Translations under genes and position numbers: made by a program
Source of the DNA: Acetatifactor muris
Lineage (GTDB): Bacteria; Bacillota; Clostridia; Lachnospirales; Lachnospiraceae
Length of the DNA stretch: 64,000 nt
NCBI GenBank assembly: GCA_023663635.1
Contig: JAMPHD010000001.1
Location: 72,695 to 136,694 of the forward strand
Direction: 5' to 3'
Notes under the pieces: model-generated
The model's input: the letters and a program-made list of their open reading frames with translations, nothing else
Databases searched by the model: none
Told to the model about the DNA's origin: nothing
In this document: positions 52,016-60,916 of the stretch, piece by piece
Layout: each line of letters begins with the position of its first letter
Position numbering within the stretch: position 1 is the stretch's first letter

Positions 52016-53506
52016 ATGATATTAGGGATCGATCTGGGCACGACTTTTTCGGCGGGAGCGTATATAGATGATAAAGGCGAGCCGCAGATAGCCGGCAACA
52101 ACGACGGAGGTAAGCTGACGCCGTCCGTTGTCCTGTTTGACCCGGACAATGACAATGAGATCATTGTCGGAAAAGCGGCGAAAGACAATGCCATTCTATA
52201 TCCCGAGAATGTGGTTGTCGATGTCAAGAATTATATGGGTAAGAACAAGACCATGAAGGAGTATGGCGGTAAGAAATACACACCGGAGATGATATCCAGC
52301 TTTATCATACGAAAGGTCGTGCAGGATTCGGAGGAATCTCTGGGAGAGAAGGTCGATGGCGTTGTCATCACGGTGCCGGCCTATTTTTCCGATGCCCGGA
52401 GAAAGGCGACGGAGGACGCGGCGACGATTGCGGGCTATCCGCTGCTCGGCATGATCAATGAGCCGACTGCGGCGGCCTTGTGCTATCAGAGAAGACAGAA
52501 GATCAAAAACGAAAATATCATGATATACGATTTGGGCGGGGGAACCTTCGATGTGACGATCCTTCACATTGATGATGACGAGTATATAGAAGTGCTGAGT
52601 ACGGATGGGCTGTCAAATGCCGGCGGGAGGTTTTTTGACCAGTGCATCATTGATCATGTCAGGGATTGCATAGAAGAAAAGTATGATGTGGATATCGAGG
52701 ATGAAGAGTACATAGACGTGCTGCAGGACCTGTTCAGGGATTCGGAGGAGGCGAAGATCGAGCTCAGCAGCCGGAAAACCACGAATATCATTGTAAAGGC
52801 GGGAAAGATCAGGGAAAAGATAGAAATAACCCGCGAACTCTTTGAAAAAATGATCAGCAAGATATACCGCCGCACGGAGTTGAAAATGGAGGAAGCCTTG
52901 AAATCCGCGAATCTTCGGAAAGAGGATATCGATAAAGTACTTCTGGTCGGCGGTTCCGGCAGGATTCCGTATATCGCGGAAAATGTGGGAAAGTTTATCG
53001 GGAAAGAACCTTCCAAGGATATCAACCCGAACGAAGCCGTGGCCCTTGGAGCCGCCATCTATTCGGAACTGTGCGGGAAGGAGAACTCCGGGTTCGTGGA
53101 TGTGTGTTCGCACAGTATCGGGGTAGTGGTGGTGAAAGGCAACACGGAAGAAAACAATATCGTCATTCCCAAAAACTCCAAGGTGCCCATAGAGATCGAG
53201 CAGCGTTTCCGGACGATCGCGGACAACCAGAAACAGATCGAACTGACCGTGACGGAGGGCGAATACTTGGAAGTGACGGATGTGACGATAATAGGCACAT
53301 TTCAGATCTTCCTTCCGGAGAATACGCCCATCAGGTCTCTGGTGCTGATCAAGATCGCGTTGGATGAGCATCAGCTGCTCCATATCCATATCGCCCTGCC
53401 GGATATGGGCTTTGAGGAAGAATATCACATGAAACGGGTCGCCAATATGGACGAAACCGCAATAAAGGAAGTCACGGGAATCCTCAGGGATTACACGGTC
53501 AGTTGA
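52016..53506 (+). CDS. Hsp70-like ATPase without lid domain
   Basis: This 496-residue protein has a full actin-like ATPase domain: GIDLGTTFSAGAY (phosphate 1), VVITVPAYFSDARRKATEDAATIAG, INEPTAAALCYQ, YDLGGGTFDVTIL (phosphate 2) and VLLVGGSGRIPYI (adenosine). A short beta-rich part (about 375-496) follows, with SIGVVVV and VPIEIEQRF as in the substrate domain, but the helical lid and EEVD-like tail of DnaK are missing; DnaK has about 610-640 residues. The start at 52016 begins with MILGIDLG. It heads a three-gene cassette with a triple-AAA+ and a Sel1 protein, 13 bases before the next gene. It is not the housekeeping dnaK; no grpE or dnaJ adjoins. Confidence 0.88.
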   Translation: MILGIDLGTTFSAGAYIDDKGEPQIAGNNDGGKLTPSVVLFDPDNDNEIIVGKAAKDNAILYPENVVVDVKNYMGKNKTMKEYGGKKYTPEMISSFIIRKVVQDSEESLGEKVDGVVITVPAYFSDARRKATEDAATIAGYPLLGMINEPTAAALCYQRRQKIKNENIMIYDLGGGTFDVTILHIDDDEYIEVLSTDGLSNAGGRFFDQCIIDHVRDCIEEKYDVDIEDEEYIDVLQDLFRDSEEAKIELSSRKTTNIIVKAGKIREKIEITRELFEKMISKIYRRTELKMEEALKSANLRKEDIDKVLLVGGSGRIPYIAENVGKFIGKEPSKDINPNEAVALGAAIYSELCGKENSGFVDVCSHSIGVVVVKGNTEENNIVIPKNSKVPIEIEQRFRTIADNQKQIELTVTEGEYLEVTDVTIIGTFQIFLPENTPIRSLVLIKIALDEHQLLHIHIALPDMGFEEEYHMKRVANMDETAIKEVTGILRDYTVS

Positions 53507-53519
53507 GACAGGAGAAAAG

Positions 53520-56426
53520 ATGAAACATACGCAGTATGACGCTCTGATGGAGCAAAAACAATATGAGGAGATCATAAAGCAGCTCGAAGAGGAACTTCAG
53601 GATGAATATGAAGAGCTGCTGATGCTGAATCTGGGCAAGGCATATCTGGCCGCGGGAGAGGAGAAGAAAGCGCGGAAAGTCGCCAAAAAGTGCTATAACC
53701 TGTTCCCTGCCGGAGATTACATCATGGAGATCGAGGAACTGTTGGAGTGTATAGAGCAGGGCAGGACCTCTGAATATCTGCAGAACCTTGCCGGACAGGC
53801 GGACGCGTCAAAGGAGCAGGCGAAACCGGTGGCGGACGCGTCAAAGGAGCAGACGGAAACCGCAGAACAACCGCAGCATCGGAGCAGTTCAATTTCGCTT
53901 TCCGAGATGTTTAAGCAAAACAGGAAAAAGGAAAAGAAACCGGTGAAGATACCCGGAAACATCAAAGAATGCTTTGAGGGCGTCGTCGGCATGGAAAATG
54001 TCCAAATCGAAATGGACAAATTTTACAAGCTGCTCCGTTTCCAAAATGAGCGGAGGGAGAGCAAGTTCAACGCGGAACTGTTAAAATCCACGCATTTTGC
54101 CATCGCGGGCCCGAGAGGGAGCGGAAAGACCTTGGTGGGCGAGATCATAAGCGGCCTGTTGTATGAGTTTGGCATACGGGCAGATAAAAGCGCCGTCAGG
54201 CTTGAGGCGAGAGAATTGCTTATGGCCTATGAAAACGACCGTGTGGAAGGCATTAAGGAACTCTTCGACAAAGTGAGTGACGCGACCGTTATCATAGAAA
54301 ATGTGCAGGATATTTCGGATGATAACATGGGAGGCCATGATTTAAAGAATATAGCCGTCGGGTTGCGCCGGGTGATGGGCGAGAATAAAGACAGACTTTC
54401 CGTTGTGCTGACCGGAACGGGCGAGGCGGTGACAAAGCTGCAGATATTGGATGATGAATTACAGGATATCCTATATTCCGTCATAGAGATTCAGCCCTAT
54501 TCACTGGGAGAACTGTTGGAGATCGCCAAGAAACTGGCAACGGCGAAGGCCCTTCGGATTCACCCGAGCGCGGAAAAAGTTCTTCTTCGAAAGATCAGAA
54601 TGGAATGCAGAAGCCCGGAGTTCCTGAATGCGATCACATTGAAACGATATCTGGATCAGGCGGCGGTGAAAATGGCGCAGCGGTATTATGAGGGAGAGGA
54701 TGAATCCGATGCCGCCAAGGCGTATCTGATGCCGGAGGACTTTGAGGTGGAAATGGAGGATGAGAGCTTGGATGAACTGTTGGCCAAGTTGGACAACCTG
54801 ACCGGCTTAAAGAATGTGAAGGCGCAGATCCGAAAGAGGATAGAGACGATCGCCGTTGAGCAGCAGTCCGAGGCAAAGGGGGCCCACAGAGAAACGGGCC
54901 ACGGTACGCTGCATATGCTGTTTACGGGCAATCCCGGCACCGGTAAGACGACGGTGGCGGCGCTTGTCGGGAAGATCTGGCAGCAGCTTGGCATTCTCCC
55001 CAACGGTGGGCAGATAGTGTCATGTACAAGGAGCGATCTGGTCGGGCAATATCAGGGGCAGACCGCCCCGTTGGTAAGGGCAAAGGTGAAGGAGGCCATG
55101 GGAGGCATTTTATTTATCGACGAAGCCTATTCCCTCTGCAGGGATGACAAGGACACCTTTGGACACGAAGCCGTGGACGAGCTCATAGCGGCGATCGAAA
55201 ATAATAAGGACTACATGATGGTGATCCTGGCGGGTTATAAGGAGGAAATGTACGAATTCCTGAAATCGAATCCAGGATTTAAGAGCCGTATCCGCAACGA
55301 GGTCGAATTTGAGGATTACACCGTGGAAGAGATGGTGAGCATCTTCAAGAAGATGGTGGCGGAACGCTCCATGCAGTTGGAACCCGATATGGACGAAGGG
55401 CTGCGTCATATGATCGAACAGAAATCCAAGGTGCCGGATTTCGGCAATGCCAGAGGCGTCAGGAATCTGTTTGACGAGGTGATCGAGGAGATGAATGCCC
55501 GTCTGGTCAGGATGAACAGCTCGGGGATGCATGTCAGCGCAGCCATGTATGACCTGATCACCAAAGAGGATATCCGAACCATTGCGGGGCGAAAGACCGA
55601 TGAGGAGAAATCTCTGGAAGAGCTGATGGAGGAGCTGAACGGACTGACGGGACTGGCATCCGTCAAGGCCAAGGTTCAGGAGATGGTGGACGATATCCGA
55701 GTGAAAGAATATATGAGACAGGCGGGGATCGAACATGCGCAGGGGCATGGCACGCTGCATCTGGTGTTTAAGGGAAACGCCGGAACCGGAAAAACAACGG
55801 TGGCCCGTCTGCTCGGCAAGATTTATAAGAAACTGGGACTTCTCCAAAAGAATGTATTCGTGGAGACAGGGCGCAAGGACCTGGTGGGGCAGTATCAGGG
55901 GCATACGGCCAAGAAGGTTCTGGATAAGATCAAGGAGGCGCAGGGAGGGATACTGTTTATCGACGAGGCTTATACGCTGATGGGCGGTGAACATGATGAG
56001 TTTGGCTTAGAGGCGATCAATACTCTGGTGGCGGAGTTGGAGAACAGACGGGAGAATCTGATGGTGATCGTAGCGGGATACGCGCAGGAGATGGAGAAGT
56101 TTCTGGACGCCAATCAGGGACTTGCAAGCCGTCTCTCCAATGAGATCTGTTTTGAGGACTATACGGATGAGGAACTGCTTTTGATCTTCCGGAATATGGT
56201 CAGTCAGAAGGGAATGCAACTGGCGGAAGGGCTGGATCAGACCATCTTGCGGCGGATACGGGAAGAGAAGGCGGGAATGAAAGACTTCGGCAATGCAAGA
56301 GGCGTGCGCAACATCGTGGAACAGGTGGAGAAGAAGAAAAACTCCAGAATCGCTAGGAAGATGAGTACGGGCGGCGAAATAGATAGAGACGAGGTTGTTA
56401 CAATCATCGAGTCGGATATAGCGTAA
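53520..56426 (+). CDS. Triple AAA+ protein, CbbX/SpoVK/EccA-like, with N-terminal TPR-like region
   Basis: This 968-residue protein has an N-terminal helical TPR-like part (about 1-85) and a low-complexity stretch with a repeated DASKEQ. Three ATPase modules follow. The first (about 150-390) has GPRGSGKTLVG but a degenerate Walker B, VIIENVQDI, so it may not hydrolyse ATP. The second (about 430-690) has FTGNPGTGKTTVA and GGILFIDEAYSL. The third (about 700-960) has FKGNAGTGKTTVARLLG and GGILFIDEAYTL, with GNARGVRN sensor-type motifs in both. Modules two and three are CbbX-like, as in SpoVK, rubisco activase CbbX and type VII secretion EccA. It is 13 bases downstream of the Hsp70-like gene. Confidence 0.88.
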   Translation: MKHTQYDALMEQKQYEEIIKQLEEELQDEYEELLMLNLGKAYLAAGEEKKARKVAKKCYNLFPAGDYIMEIEELLECIEQGRTSEYLQNLAGQADASKEQAKPVADASKEQTETAEQPQHRSSSISLSEMFKQNRKKEKKPVKIPGNIKECFEGVVGMENVQIEMDKFYKLLRFQNERRESKFNAELLKSTHFAIAGPRGSGKTLVGEIISGLLYEFGIRADKSAVRLEARELLMAYENDRVEGIKELFDKVSDATVIIENVQDISDDNMGGHDLKNIAVGLRRVMGENKDRLSVVLTGTGEAVTKLQILDDELQDILYSVIEIQPYSLGELLEIAKKLATAKALRIHPSAEKVLLRKIRMECRSPEFLNAITLKRYLDQAAVKMAQRYYEGEDESDAAKAYLMPEDFEVEMEDESLDELLAKLDNLTGLKNVKAQIRKRIETIAVEQQSEAKGAHRETGHGTLHMLFTGNPGTGKTTVAALVGKIWQQLGILPNGGQIVSCTRSDLVGQYQGQTAPLVRAKVKEAMGGILFIDEAYSLCRDDKDTFGHEAVDELIAAIENNKDYMMVILAGYKEEMYEFLKSNPGFKSRIRNEVEFEDYTVEEMVSIFKKMVAERSMQLEPDMDEGLRHMIEQKSKVPDFGNARGVRNLFDEVIEEMNARLVRMNSSGMHVSAAMYDLITKEDIRTIAGRKTDEEKSLEELMEELNGLTGLASVKAKVQEMVDDIRVKEYMRQAGIEHAQGHGTLHLVFKGNAGTGKTTVARLLGKIYKKLGLLQKNVFVETGRKDLVGQYQGHTAKKVLDKIKEAQGGILFIDEAYTLMGGEHDEFGLEAINTLVAELENRRENLMVIVAGYAQEMEKFLDANQGLASRLSNEICFEDYTDEELLLIFRNMVSQKGMQLAEGLDQTILRRIREEKAGMKDFGNARGVRNIVEQVEKKKNSRIARKMSTGGEIDRDEVVTIIESDIA

Positions 56427-56467
56427 AGCAATGGGAAAGCAAAATAAAAGCAAGAGGAGAAATTGGT

Positions 56468-57319
56468 GTGGAAAAGTTGTTAAAGAGCTTGGGAATCGAT
56501 GAGACTGCGGATGCAGAGGAAATTGTAGGGAAACTGGAGCTGAAACAGTCCGAGATCATGGAGCGCCTGGACAATGTGGAGGATGAGGCAAGAAGACGGA
56601 AACTGGAAGAGGATCTGAAACAGATCGAGACCGCAATCACAGCCTTTTCGTGGATGAAGGGGAAGGAGCAGACCGGCATTGCGCGGGATGAAGATGAGGA
56701 AACGGAGGATTTCGCTGATTTAAAGGGGCAGAAGACGAAAGAGGACTTATATAATGAGGCGCTCGCCATGTTAGACACACCCGATTACGCGAAAGGTGTG
56801 GAAATGATGCGAAACTCTGCCGAGAACGGATATGCGCCGGCAATGTATCTGATGGGATGGATGTACTTCTCGGGTACCCGTGTAGAGAAGAACGAGTTTA
56901 GGGCGGTGGAGTGGTTTCAAAAGGCTGCAGAGCGTGGAGACGCGAACGCGCAATCCCTAATGGGAGATTTTTGCGCATTGGGCCAAGGAGCACAACAGGA
57001 TCATAGTAAGGCGTTAGAGTGGTATTGCAGGGCTGCGGAGCAGGGAAATGCGGGCGGACAATACGGTCTTGGGTCCATGTATCGCTATGGTTGGGCCGTA
57101 GCGCAGAACAGGCTAAAGGCGATCGAGTGGTATCAGAAGGCGGCGGAGCAGGGACATATGGAATCGCTGTGCGCGATGGCGACCATGTATTATTATGGCG
57201 AAGGAATAGCCCCGGATGAGGCAAGGGCGGTGGAGTTGTGGCAAAAGGCGGCAGAGCAGGGATATGAGAAAGCCCGGTCAAAGCTCAGAGAGCTTGGAGA
57301 AAATCAAGAGGCTAAATAA
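56468..57319 (+). CDS. Sel1-repeat protein
   Basis: This 283-residue protein has a charged helical N-terminal part (about 1-90) that looks like a coiled coil (ELKQSEIMERLDNVEDEARRRKLEEDLKQIE), then four to five Sel1-like repeats (about 105-275) of the A-x-Y-L-M-G-W-M-Y type: APAMYLMGWMYFSGTRVEKN, AVEWFQKAAERGDANAQSLMGD, ALEWYCRAAEQGNAGGQYGLGSMYR and AIEWYQKAAEQGH. Sel1 repeats are scaffolds for protein contacts. The start is GTG at 56468 with AGGAG upstream. It completes the Hsp70/AAA+/Sel1 cassette, 41 bases after the AAA+ gene. Confidence 0.88.
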   Translation: MEKLLKSLGIDETADAEEIVGKLELKQSEIMERLDNVEDEARRRKLEEDLKQIETAITAFSWMKGKEQTGIARDEDEETEDFADLKGQKTKEDLYNEALAMLDTPDYAKGVEMMRNSAENGYAPAMYLMGWMYFSGTRVEKNEFRAVEWFQKAAERGDANAQSLMGDFCALGQGAQQDHSKALEWYCRAAEQGNAGGQYGLGSMYRYGWAVAQNRLKAIEWYQKAAEQGHMESLCAMATMYYYGEGIAPDEARAVELWQKAAEQGYEKARSKLRELGENQEAK

Positions 57320-57395
57320 GCGGCATTTCTGCAAATTACAAAAATGAAGGATTGACAGGACGGAGAAAATATCAGTTCGACCGATTTGATCTAAA

Positions 57396-57468
57396 TGGAG
57401 ATAGCGAGACTCGAACTCGTGACCTATACGTTGCGAACGTATCGCTCTCCCAACTGAGCTATATCCCC
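57396..57468 (-). tRNA. tRNA-Ala (anticodon CGC)
   Basis: On the minus strand a 73-base cloverleaf starts GGGGATATAGCTCAG. The acceptor GGGGATA pairs with TATCTCC including the G3-U70 pair that identifies alanine tRNA. The D arm is standard, and the anticodon arm ATACG-TTCGCAA-CGTAT puts CGC at 57433-57435. The T arm has TTCGAGT; the outer T-stem pair is a mismatch. No CCA is encoded. It lies just downstream of the Sel1 gene, on the opposite strand, in an accessory region, where tRNA genes often serve as integration sites. Confidence 0.93.
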
Positions 57469-57512
57469 ATAAGACTATTATAACATTATTGACCGGAAAA
57501 GCAAGTAGTTTG

Positions 57513-58049
57513 CTACGCGATTTTCTCAATTCGACAATTTTGGCATAGCGGATAACTTGAAATAAAGGGGTGCATTTTCTCTTTCATCACGGAAAAAGAT
57601 GTACCATAAAAATATAATGCCGTAAACTCGCTGAGTTCCCTGTAACTGTACATATGTCCGATGCCTGAGACTGCCTGTTCCAATTGTTCGATCACATAAT
57701 TTATATCGCAGCTTTGGTAGATTTCTTCCGCCAGGCCGGTTCCGTCCATATAGATCGCCAGACCTTCCAGTGTGCCGACGTTGATCGGCGGCTCAATTCC
57801 GCGTAAGACAGAGCCTTTGGGAATGCCTATGGCGTTGAGCAGATCTACAAGCCATTCCAAATCTTTCCCGGAATCCTCAAAATCAATTTCAATATCGCAG
57901 CTTTCTATTTCGCCGTTTTCCTTTAACGATGTTCCTCCGCCTGTTATCTCCCCTGCATTTTCTTTTTGAAAAATCTCCTGTAAAGCATCTTCCAACTCAA
58001 ATCTGTGTTTAGGCTGAAAACGGGCATTCAAATGTAGTATCAGTTGCAT
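57513..58049 (-). CDS. Hypothetical protein
   Basis: This 178-residue protein is not recognised. It is acidic, with a repeat-free alpha/beta character. The N-terminal MQLILHLNARFQPKHRFELEDALQEIF and GTSLKENGEIESCDIEIDFEDSGKDLEWLVDLLNAIGIPKGS look like a small enzyme-like or binding domain. GTLEGLAIYMDGTGLAEEIYQS follows. No signal peptide. A GGGGGAAAC precedes the ATG. It is next to DUF5104 copy 3 on the same strand (gap 17 bases) and may be in one operon with it and the acyl-CoA synthetase. No function is proposed. Confidence 0.65.
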   Translation of the reverse strand: MQLILHLNARFQPKHRFELEDALQEIFQKENAGEITGGGTSLKENGEIESCDIEIDFEDSGKDLEWLVDLLNAIGIPKGSVLRGIEPPINVGTLEGLAIYMDGTGLAEEIYQSCDINYVIEQLEQAVSGIGHMYSYRELSEFTALYFYGTSFSVMKEKMHPFISSYPLCQNCRIEKIA

Positions 58050-58066
58050 TTTGTTTCCCCCATGAT

Positions 58067-58615
58067 TTATTTTGACCGGTCGGTCTCATCTTTCAGATAG
58101 TTCCAGAGCAATATATCCGGCTCGTCCTCCACGCCATGCATATAAGCCCCGCTTGTATAGCTGTCGTTATATCTTTCCCAGATCTGCAGCGAATACCAGC
58201 CCAACTTCGACTCATCTTCATCGGATTCCTTATAATAGATAATGCGCATGCGATATATTTTGTCGTCTACAACCCAATCATAGGAGGGTGTCAGGATATT
58301 GGTTATTTTGCCGTGATTCGACCAACGCTGAAAGGTATCCTTCAATTCATAATCCTCATCCCATCCCGGAAATTCATCCACGAAACGCTCGATTTTCTCA
58401 TCAAAATGCTTAATGTTATCCTTGGCATACGGAGAAAACATGTCCTTGATCGCCTGAGCGTCCTTTCTCTCCACTGCATCGATCAAAAATTCGATCGTGG
58501 TCTGCGCGTCCGCGCAGACCGGGTTTACGCGCTGCCTCTTGGGGGCGTTACAGCCTGCCATTCCCCAAATTATAATGACGCAGATTAAAGCGGCGAATAT
58601 TCTTTTGGTCTTCAT
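58067..58615 (-). CDS. DUF5104-family lipoprotein, copy 3
   Basis: This 182-residue lipoprotein has the signal peptide MKTKRIFAALICVIIIWGM and lipobox GMAGC, and the same domain as copies 1 and 2, with more substitutions (VERKDAQAIKDMFSPYAKDNIKHFDEKIERFVDEF). Its DNA is less alike, so it is the older member. GAGGTAAA lies before the ATG. The ATG overlaps the stop of the acyl-CoA synthetase gene by four bases (ATGA), so it is translated after it. Its position away from copies 1 and 2 places the whole cassette between paralogues. Confidence 0.8.
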   Translation of the reverse strand: MKTKRIFAALICVIIIWGMAGCNAPKRQRVNPVCADAQTTIEFLIDAVERKDAQAIKDMFSPYAKDNIKHFDEKIERFVDEFPGWDEDYELKDTFQRWSNHGKITNILTPSYDWVVDDKIYRMRIIYYKESDEDESKLGWYSLQIWERYNDSYTSGAYMHGVEDEPDILLWNYLKDETDRSK

Positions 58616-60252
58616 GTATTTACCTCAATCTGCTGCGCCACGAGCTGATCCGCGCCGTAGAGTTTCCGCAGGGCGGGTTTCTCGATCTTGCCGGTGGCAT
58701 TTCTGGGCACATCCGCGAAGATGATCTTTTTGGGGCGTTTGTAGCGGGGCAGTTCCAAGCAGAATTGGTTGATCTCCTCCTCCGTGCAGGTCATGCCCTC
58801 CTTGACGGAGATGATGGCGCCGGTGATCTCGCCCAGACGCTTGTCGGGGAGGCCGATGACCGCCACATCCTTCACCTTTTCATGGGCGCTCAGGAAATGC
58901 TCGATCTGTACGGGATAGATATTCTCGCCGCCGCTGACAATGACATCCTTCTTGCGGTCCACCAGGAAATAAAAGCCGTCCCCGTCCTGCATGGCCATAT
59001 CCCCGGTGTAGAGCCAACCGTCCCGCAGGGTCTCGGCGGTGGCCTCAGGATCGTTGTAGTAGCAGGTCATGACGCCCGGGCCGCGGACGCAGAGTTCGCC
59101 CACCTCGCCCTGCTGCACGGTGACGCCGTCCTCGTCCACGATCTTGCATTCCCATTGGTAGCCGGGGATGCCGATGGCTCCCACCTTATGGATGTTCTCA
59201 ATGCCCAGATGCACGCATCCGGGGCCGGTGGACTCGGAGAGGCCGTAGTTGGTGTCATAGAGGTGGTGGGGAAAATATTCCTTCCAGTGCTTGATCAGGG
59301 AGGGCGGTACGGGCTGGGCGCCGATATGCATGAGACGCCACTGATCCAATTCGTAGTCCCCTATCTTGAGGTCGCCCCTGTCCAACGCGTCCAGAATGTC
59401 CTGCGCCCAGGGCACCAACAGCCAGACGATGGTGCAGTGTTCCTTGGAGACCGCGTCCAGAATGATCTCGGGGGTCGCGCCCTTTAACAATACGGCCTTG
59501 CTGCCCGCGCACAGGCTGCCCATCCAATGGAATTTGGCGCCGGTGTGGTACAAAGGCGGAATGCAGAGGAACACGTCGTTTCTGTCGGTGAGATGGTGCT
59601 TTTGTTCCATGCGGGCCGCCTGGGACAGGCTCTCGTGATTGTGCAGGATCGCCTTGGGAAAACCTGTGGTTCCCGAGGAAAAATAGATAGCGGCGTCATC
59701 GTCTTCCTCCAGTCGGATGAGGGGCGGGCGACTGGAGCAGTCCGCCACCAGTTCTCTATAGCTCTCCGCGAAAGTGGGGCAGCCGTCTCCCACATAGATG
59801 AGCAGCCTTCCCTTGCTCATGGATTCCTCGATGGACTCAATACGCCCTATGAATTCGGGGCCGAAGAAGAGGATATGCACCTCGGCCAGATCGGCGCAGT
59901 ATTGGATTTCATCGGCGGAGAAACGGAAGTTGAAGGGCACGGCGATGGCGCCGGTCTTCAGGATGCCGAAGTAGATGGGGAGCCACTCCAGACAGTTGAA
60001 CATGAGGATGGCCACCCGGTCTCCCTTGCGGATGCCGCGGGAGAGCAGCATATTGGCCACCCGGTTGGCCTTCTCGTCAAAGATGCTCCAAGTGATCTCT
60101 CTGCGGTATGGCTGCGGCGTGGTGGGCTGTACCAGATCGTACTCTTTCCATGTGGAGCGGCGATAGTCCGTCATGGTGGGATTGAGTTCCACCAGAGCGA
60201 CCTCGTCGCCGTAGAGCTTATGATTTCTTTCTAACAAATCCGTTACGGGCAT
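58612..60252 (-). CDS. AMP-forming acyl-CoA synthetase
   Basis: This 546-residue adenylate-forming enzyme activates a carboxylic acid to its CoA thioester. It has the P-loop YFSSGTTGFPKAI, YDTNYGLSESTGPG, the core GWLYTGDMA and DRKKDVIVSGGENIYPVQIE, and the catalytic lysine region PRNATGKIEKPALR. The start at 60252 (MPVTDLLERN) follows AGAAAGGAA; a longer frame is rejected. It lies next to iorB and iorA in the same direction. As IorAB makes aryl- or acyl-CoA products from 2-oxo acids of aromatic amino acids, the enzyme may act on the corresponding arylacetic acids; this is inference. Confidence 0.9.
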   Translation of the reverse strand: MPVTDLLERNHKLYGDEVALVELNPTMTDYRRSTWKEYDLVQPTTPQPYRREITWSIFDEKANRVANMLLSRGIRKGDRVAILMFNCLEWLPIYFGILKTGAIAVPFNFRFSADEIQYCADLAEVHILFFGPEFIGRIESIEESMSKGRLLIYVGDGCPTFAESYRELVADCSSRPPLIRLEEDDDAAIYFSSGTTGFPKAILHNHESLSQAARMEQKHHLTDRNDVFLCIPPLYHTGAKFHWMGSLCAGSKAVLLKGATPEIILDAVSKEHCTIVWLLVPWAQDILDALDRGDLKIGDYELDQWRLMHIGAQPVPPSLIKHWKEYFPHHLYDTNYGLSESTGPGCVHLGIENIHKVGAIGIPGYQWECKIVDEDGVTVQQGEVGELCVRGPGVMTCYYNDPEATAETLRDGWLYTGDMAMQDGDGFYFLVDRKKDVIVSGGENIYPVQIEHFLSAHEKVKDVAVIGLPDKRLGEITGAIISVKEGMTCTEEEINQFCLELPRYKRPKKIIFADVPRNATGKIEKPALRKLYGADQLVAQQIEVNT

Positions 60253-60307
60253 GATATGTATTCCTTTCTGTGATGGTATTTTTTCGATTGCTGTAAATTG
60301 TATGCTC

Positions 60308-60916
60308 TTATTCAAGGCCGGGACCGGCGGAAATCTCTGCCTCCCGCCCCAACAGAAACGCCCGTTGGTTGAGCTCCAGGAATTTGGCGGGGACGCATTC
60401 CTCAATGGCTTTCTGCCATCTCTCCAAAGGGATGTCATAGTAGCGGGACAGGCGGCCCATGAGAACGATGTTCACCGCCTTGGAGCTGCCCGCGGTCTCA
60501 GCGAGGGAGAGACAGTCCATGGCATCCACGGCGATGCCCAATTCCCTGATCCTCTCGATCAGGCGCTCGGGATAGCGGGCGGCTCCCGTGACCACGGGCA
60601 TGGGCTCGATCTGTTGGGTGTTGACCACGATCCGACCGTCCGGTTTCAGGTATTCCAAGTATCGCGCGGCCTCCAACTGCTCAAAGGAGACGATGAAGTC
60701 GGCCTGTCCTCTGTCGATGACGGGGGAGCAGACCTTTTCTCCGAAACGCACATAAGTCACCACGCTGCCTCCGCGCTGGCTCATGCCATGCACCTCGGAG
60801 ACTTTCACGTCATATCCCTCCTGCAGCAGAAGATGTCCCAACAGCTTGCTCGCCAAAAGGGATCCCTGACCGCCGACACCCACGATCATGATATTGTTGG
60901 TAGTGTTCGCATTCAT
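60308..60916 (-). CDS. iorB: Indolepyruvate:ferredoxin oxidoreductase beta subunit
   Basis: This 202-residue gamma-type domain protein has NIMIVGVGGQGSLLASKLLGHLL, SEVHGMSQRGGSVVTYVRFG and DCLSLAETAGSSKAVNIVLMGRL, which are diagnostic for IorB. It works with IorA to oxidise aryl-2-oxo acids to aryl-CoA with ferredoxin as acceptor. Start at 60916 with AAAGGAG upstream; it overlaps the iorA stop by four bases. Confidence 0.93.
   Translation of the reverse strand: MNANTTNNIMIVGVGGQGSLLASKLLGHLLLQEGYDVKVSEVHGMSQRGGSVVTYVRFGEKVCSPVIDRGQADFIVSFEQLEAARYLEYLKPDGRIVVNTQQIEPMPVVTGAARYPERLIERIRELGIAVDAMDCLSLAETAGSSKAVNIVLMGRLSRYYDIPLERWQKAIEECVPAKFLELNQRAFLLGREAEISAGPGLE

Noticed and set aside
57300..57520. 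The tRNA-Ala as an attachment site of an integrated element
   Set aside because: No integrase gene and no repeat of the tRNA 3' end was found within the window, so integration remains only a possibility.
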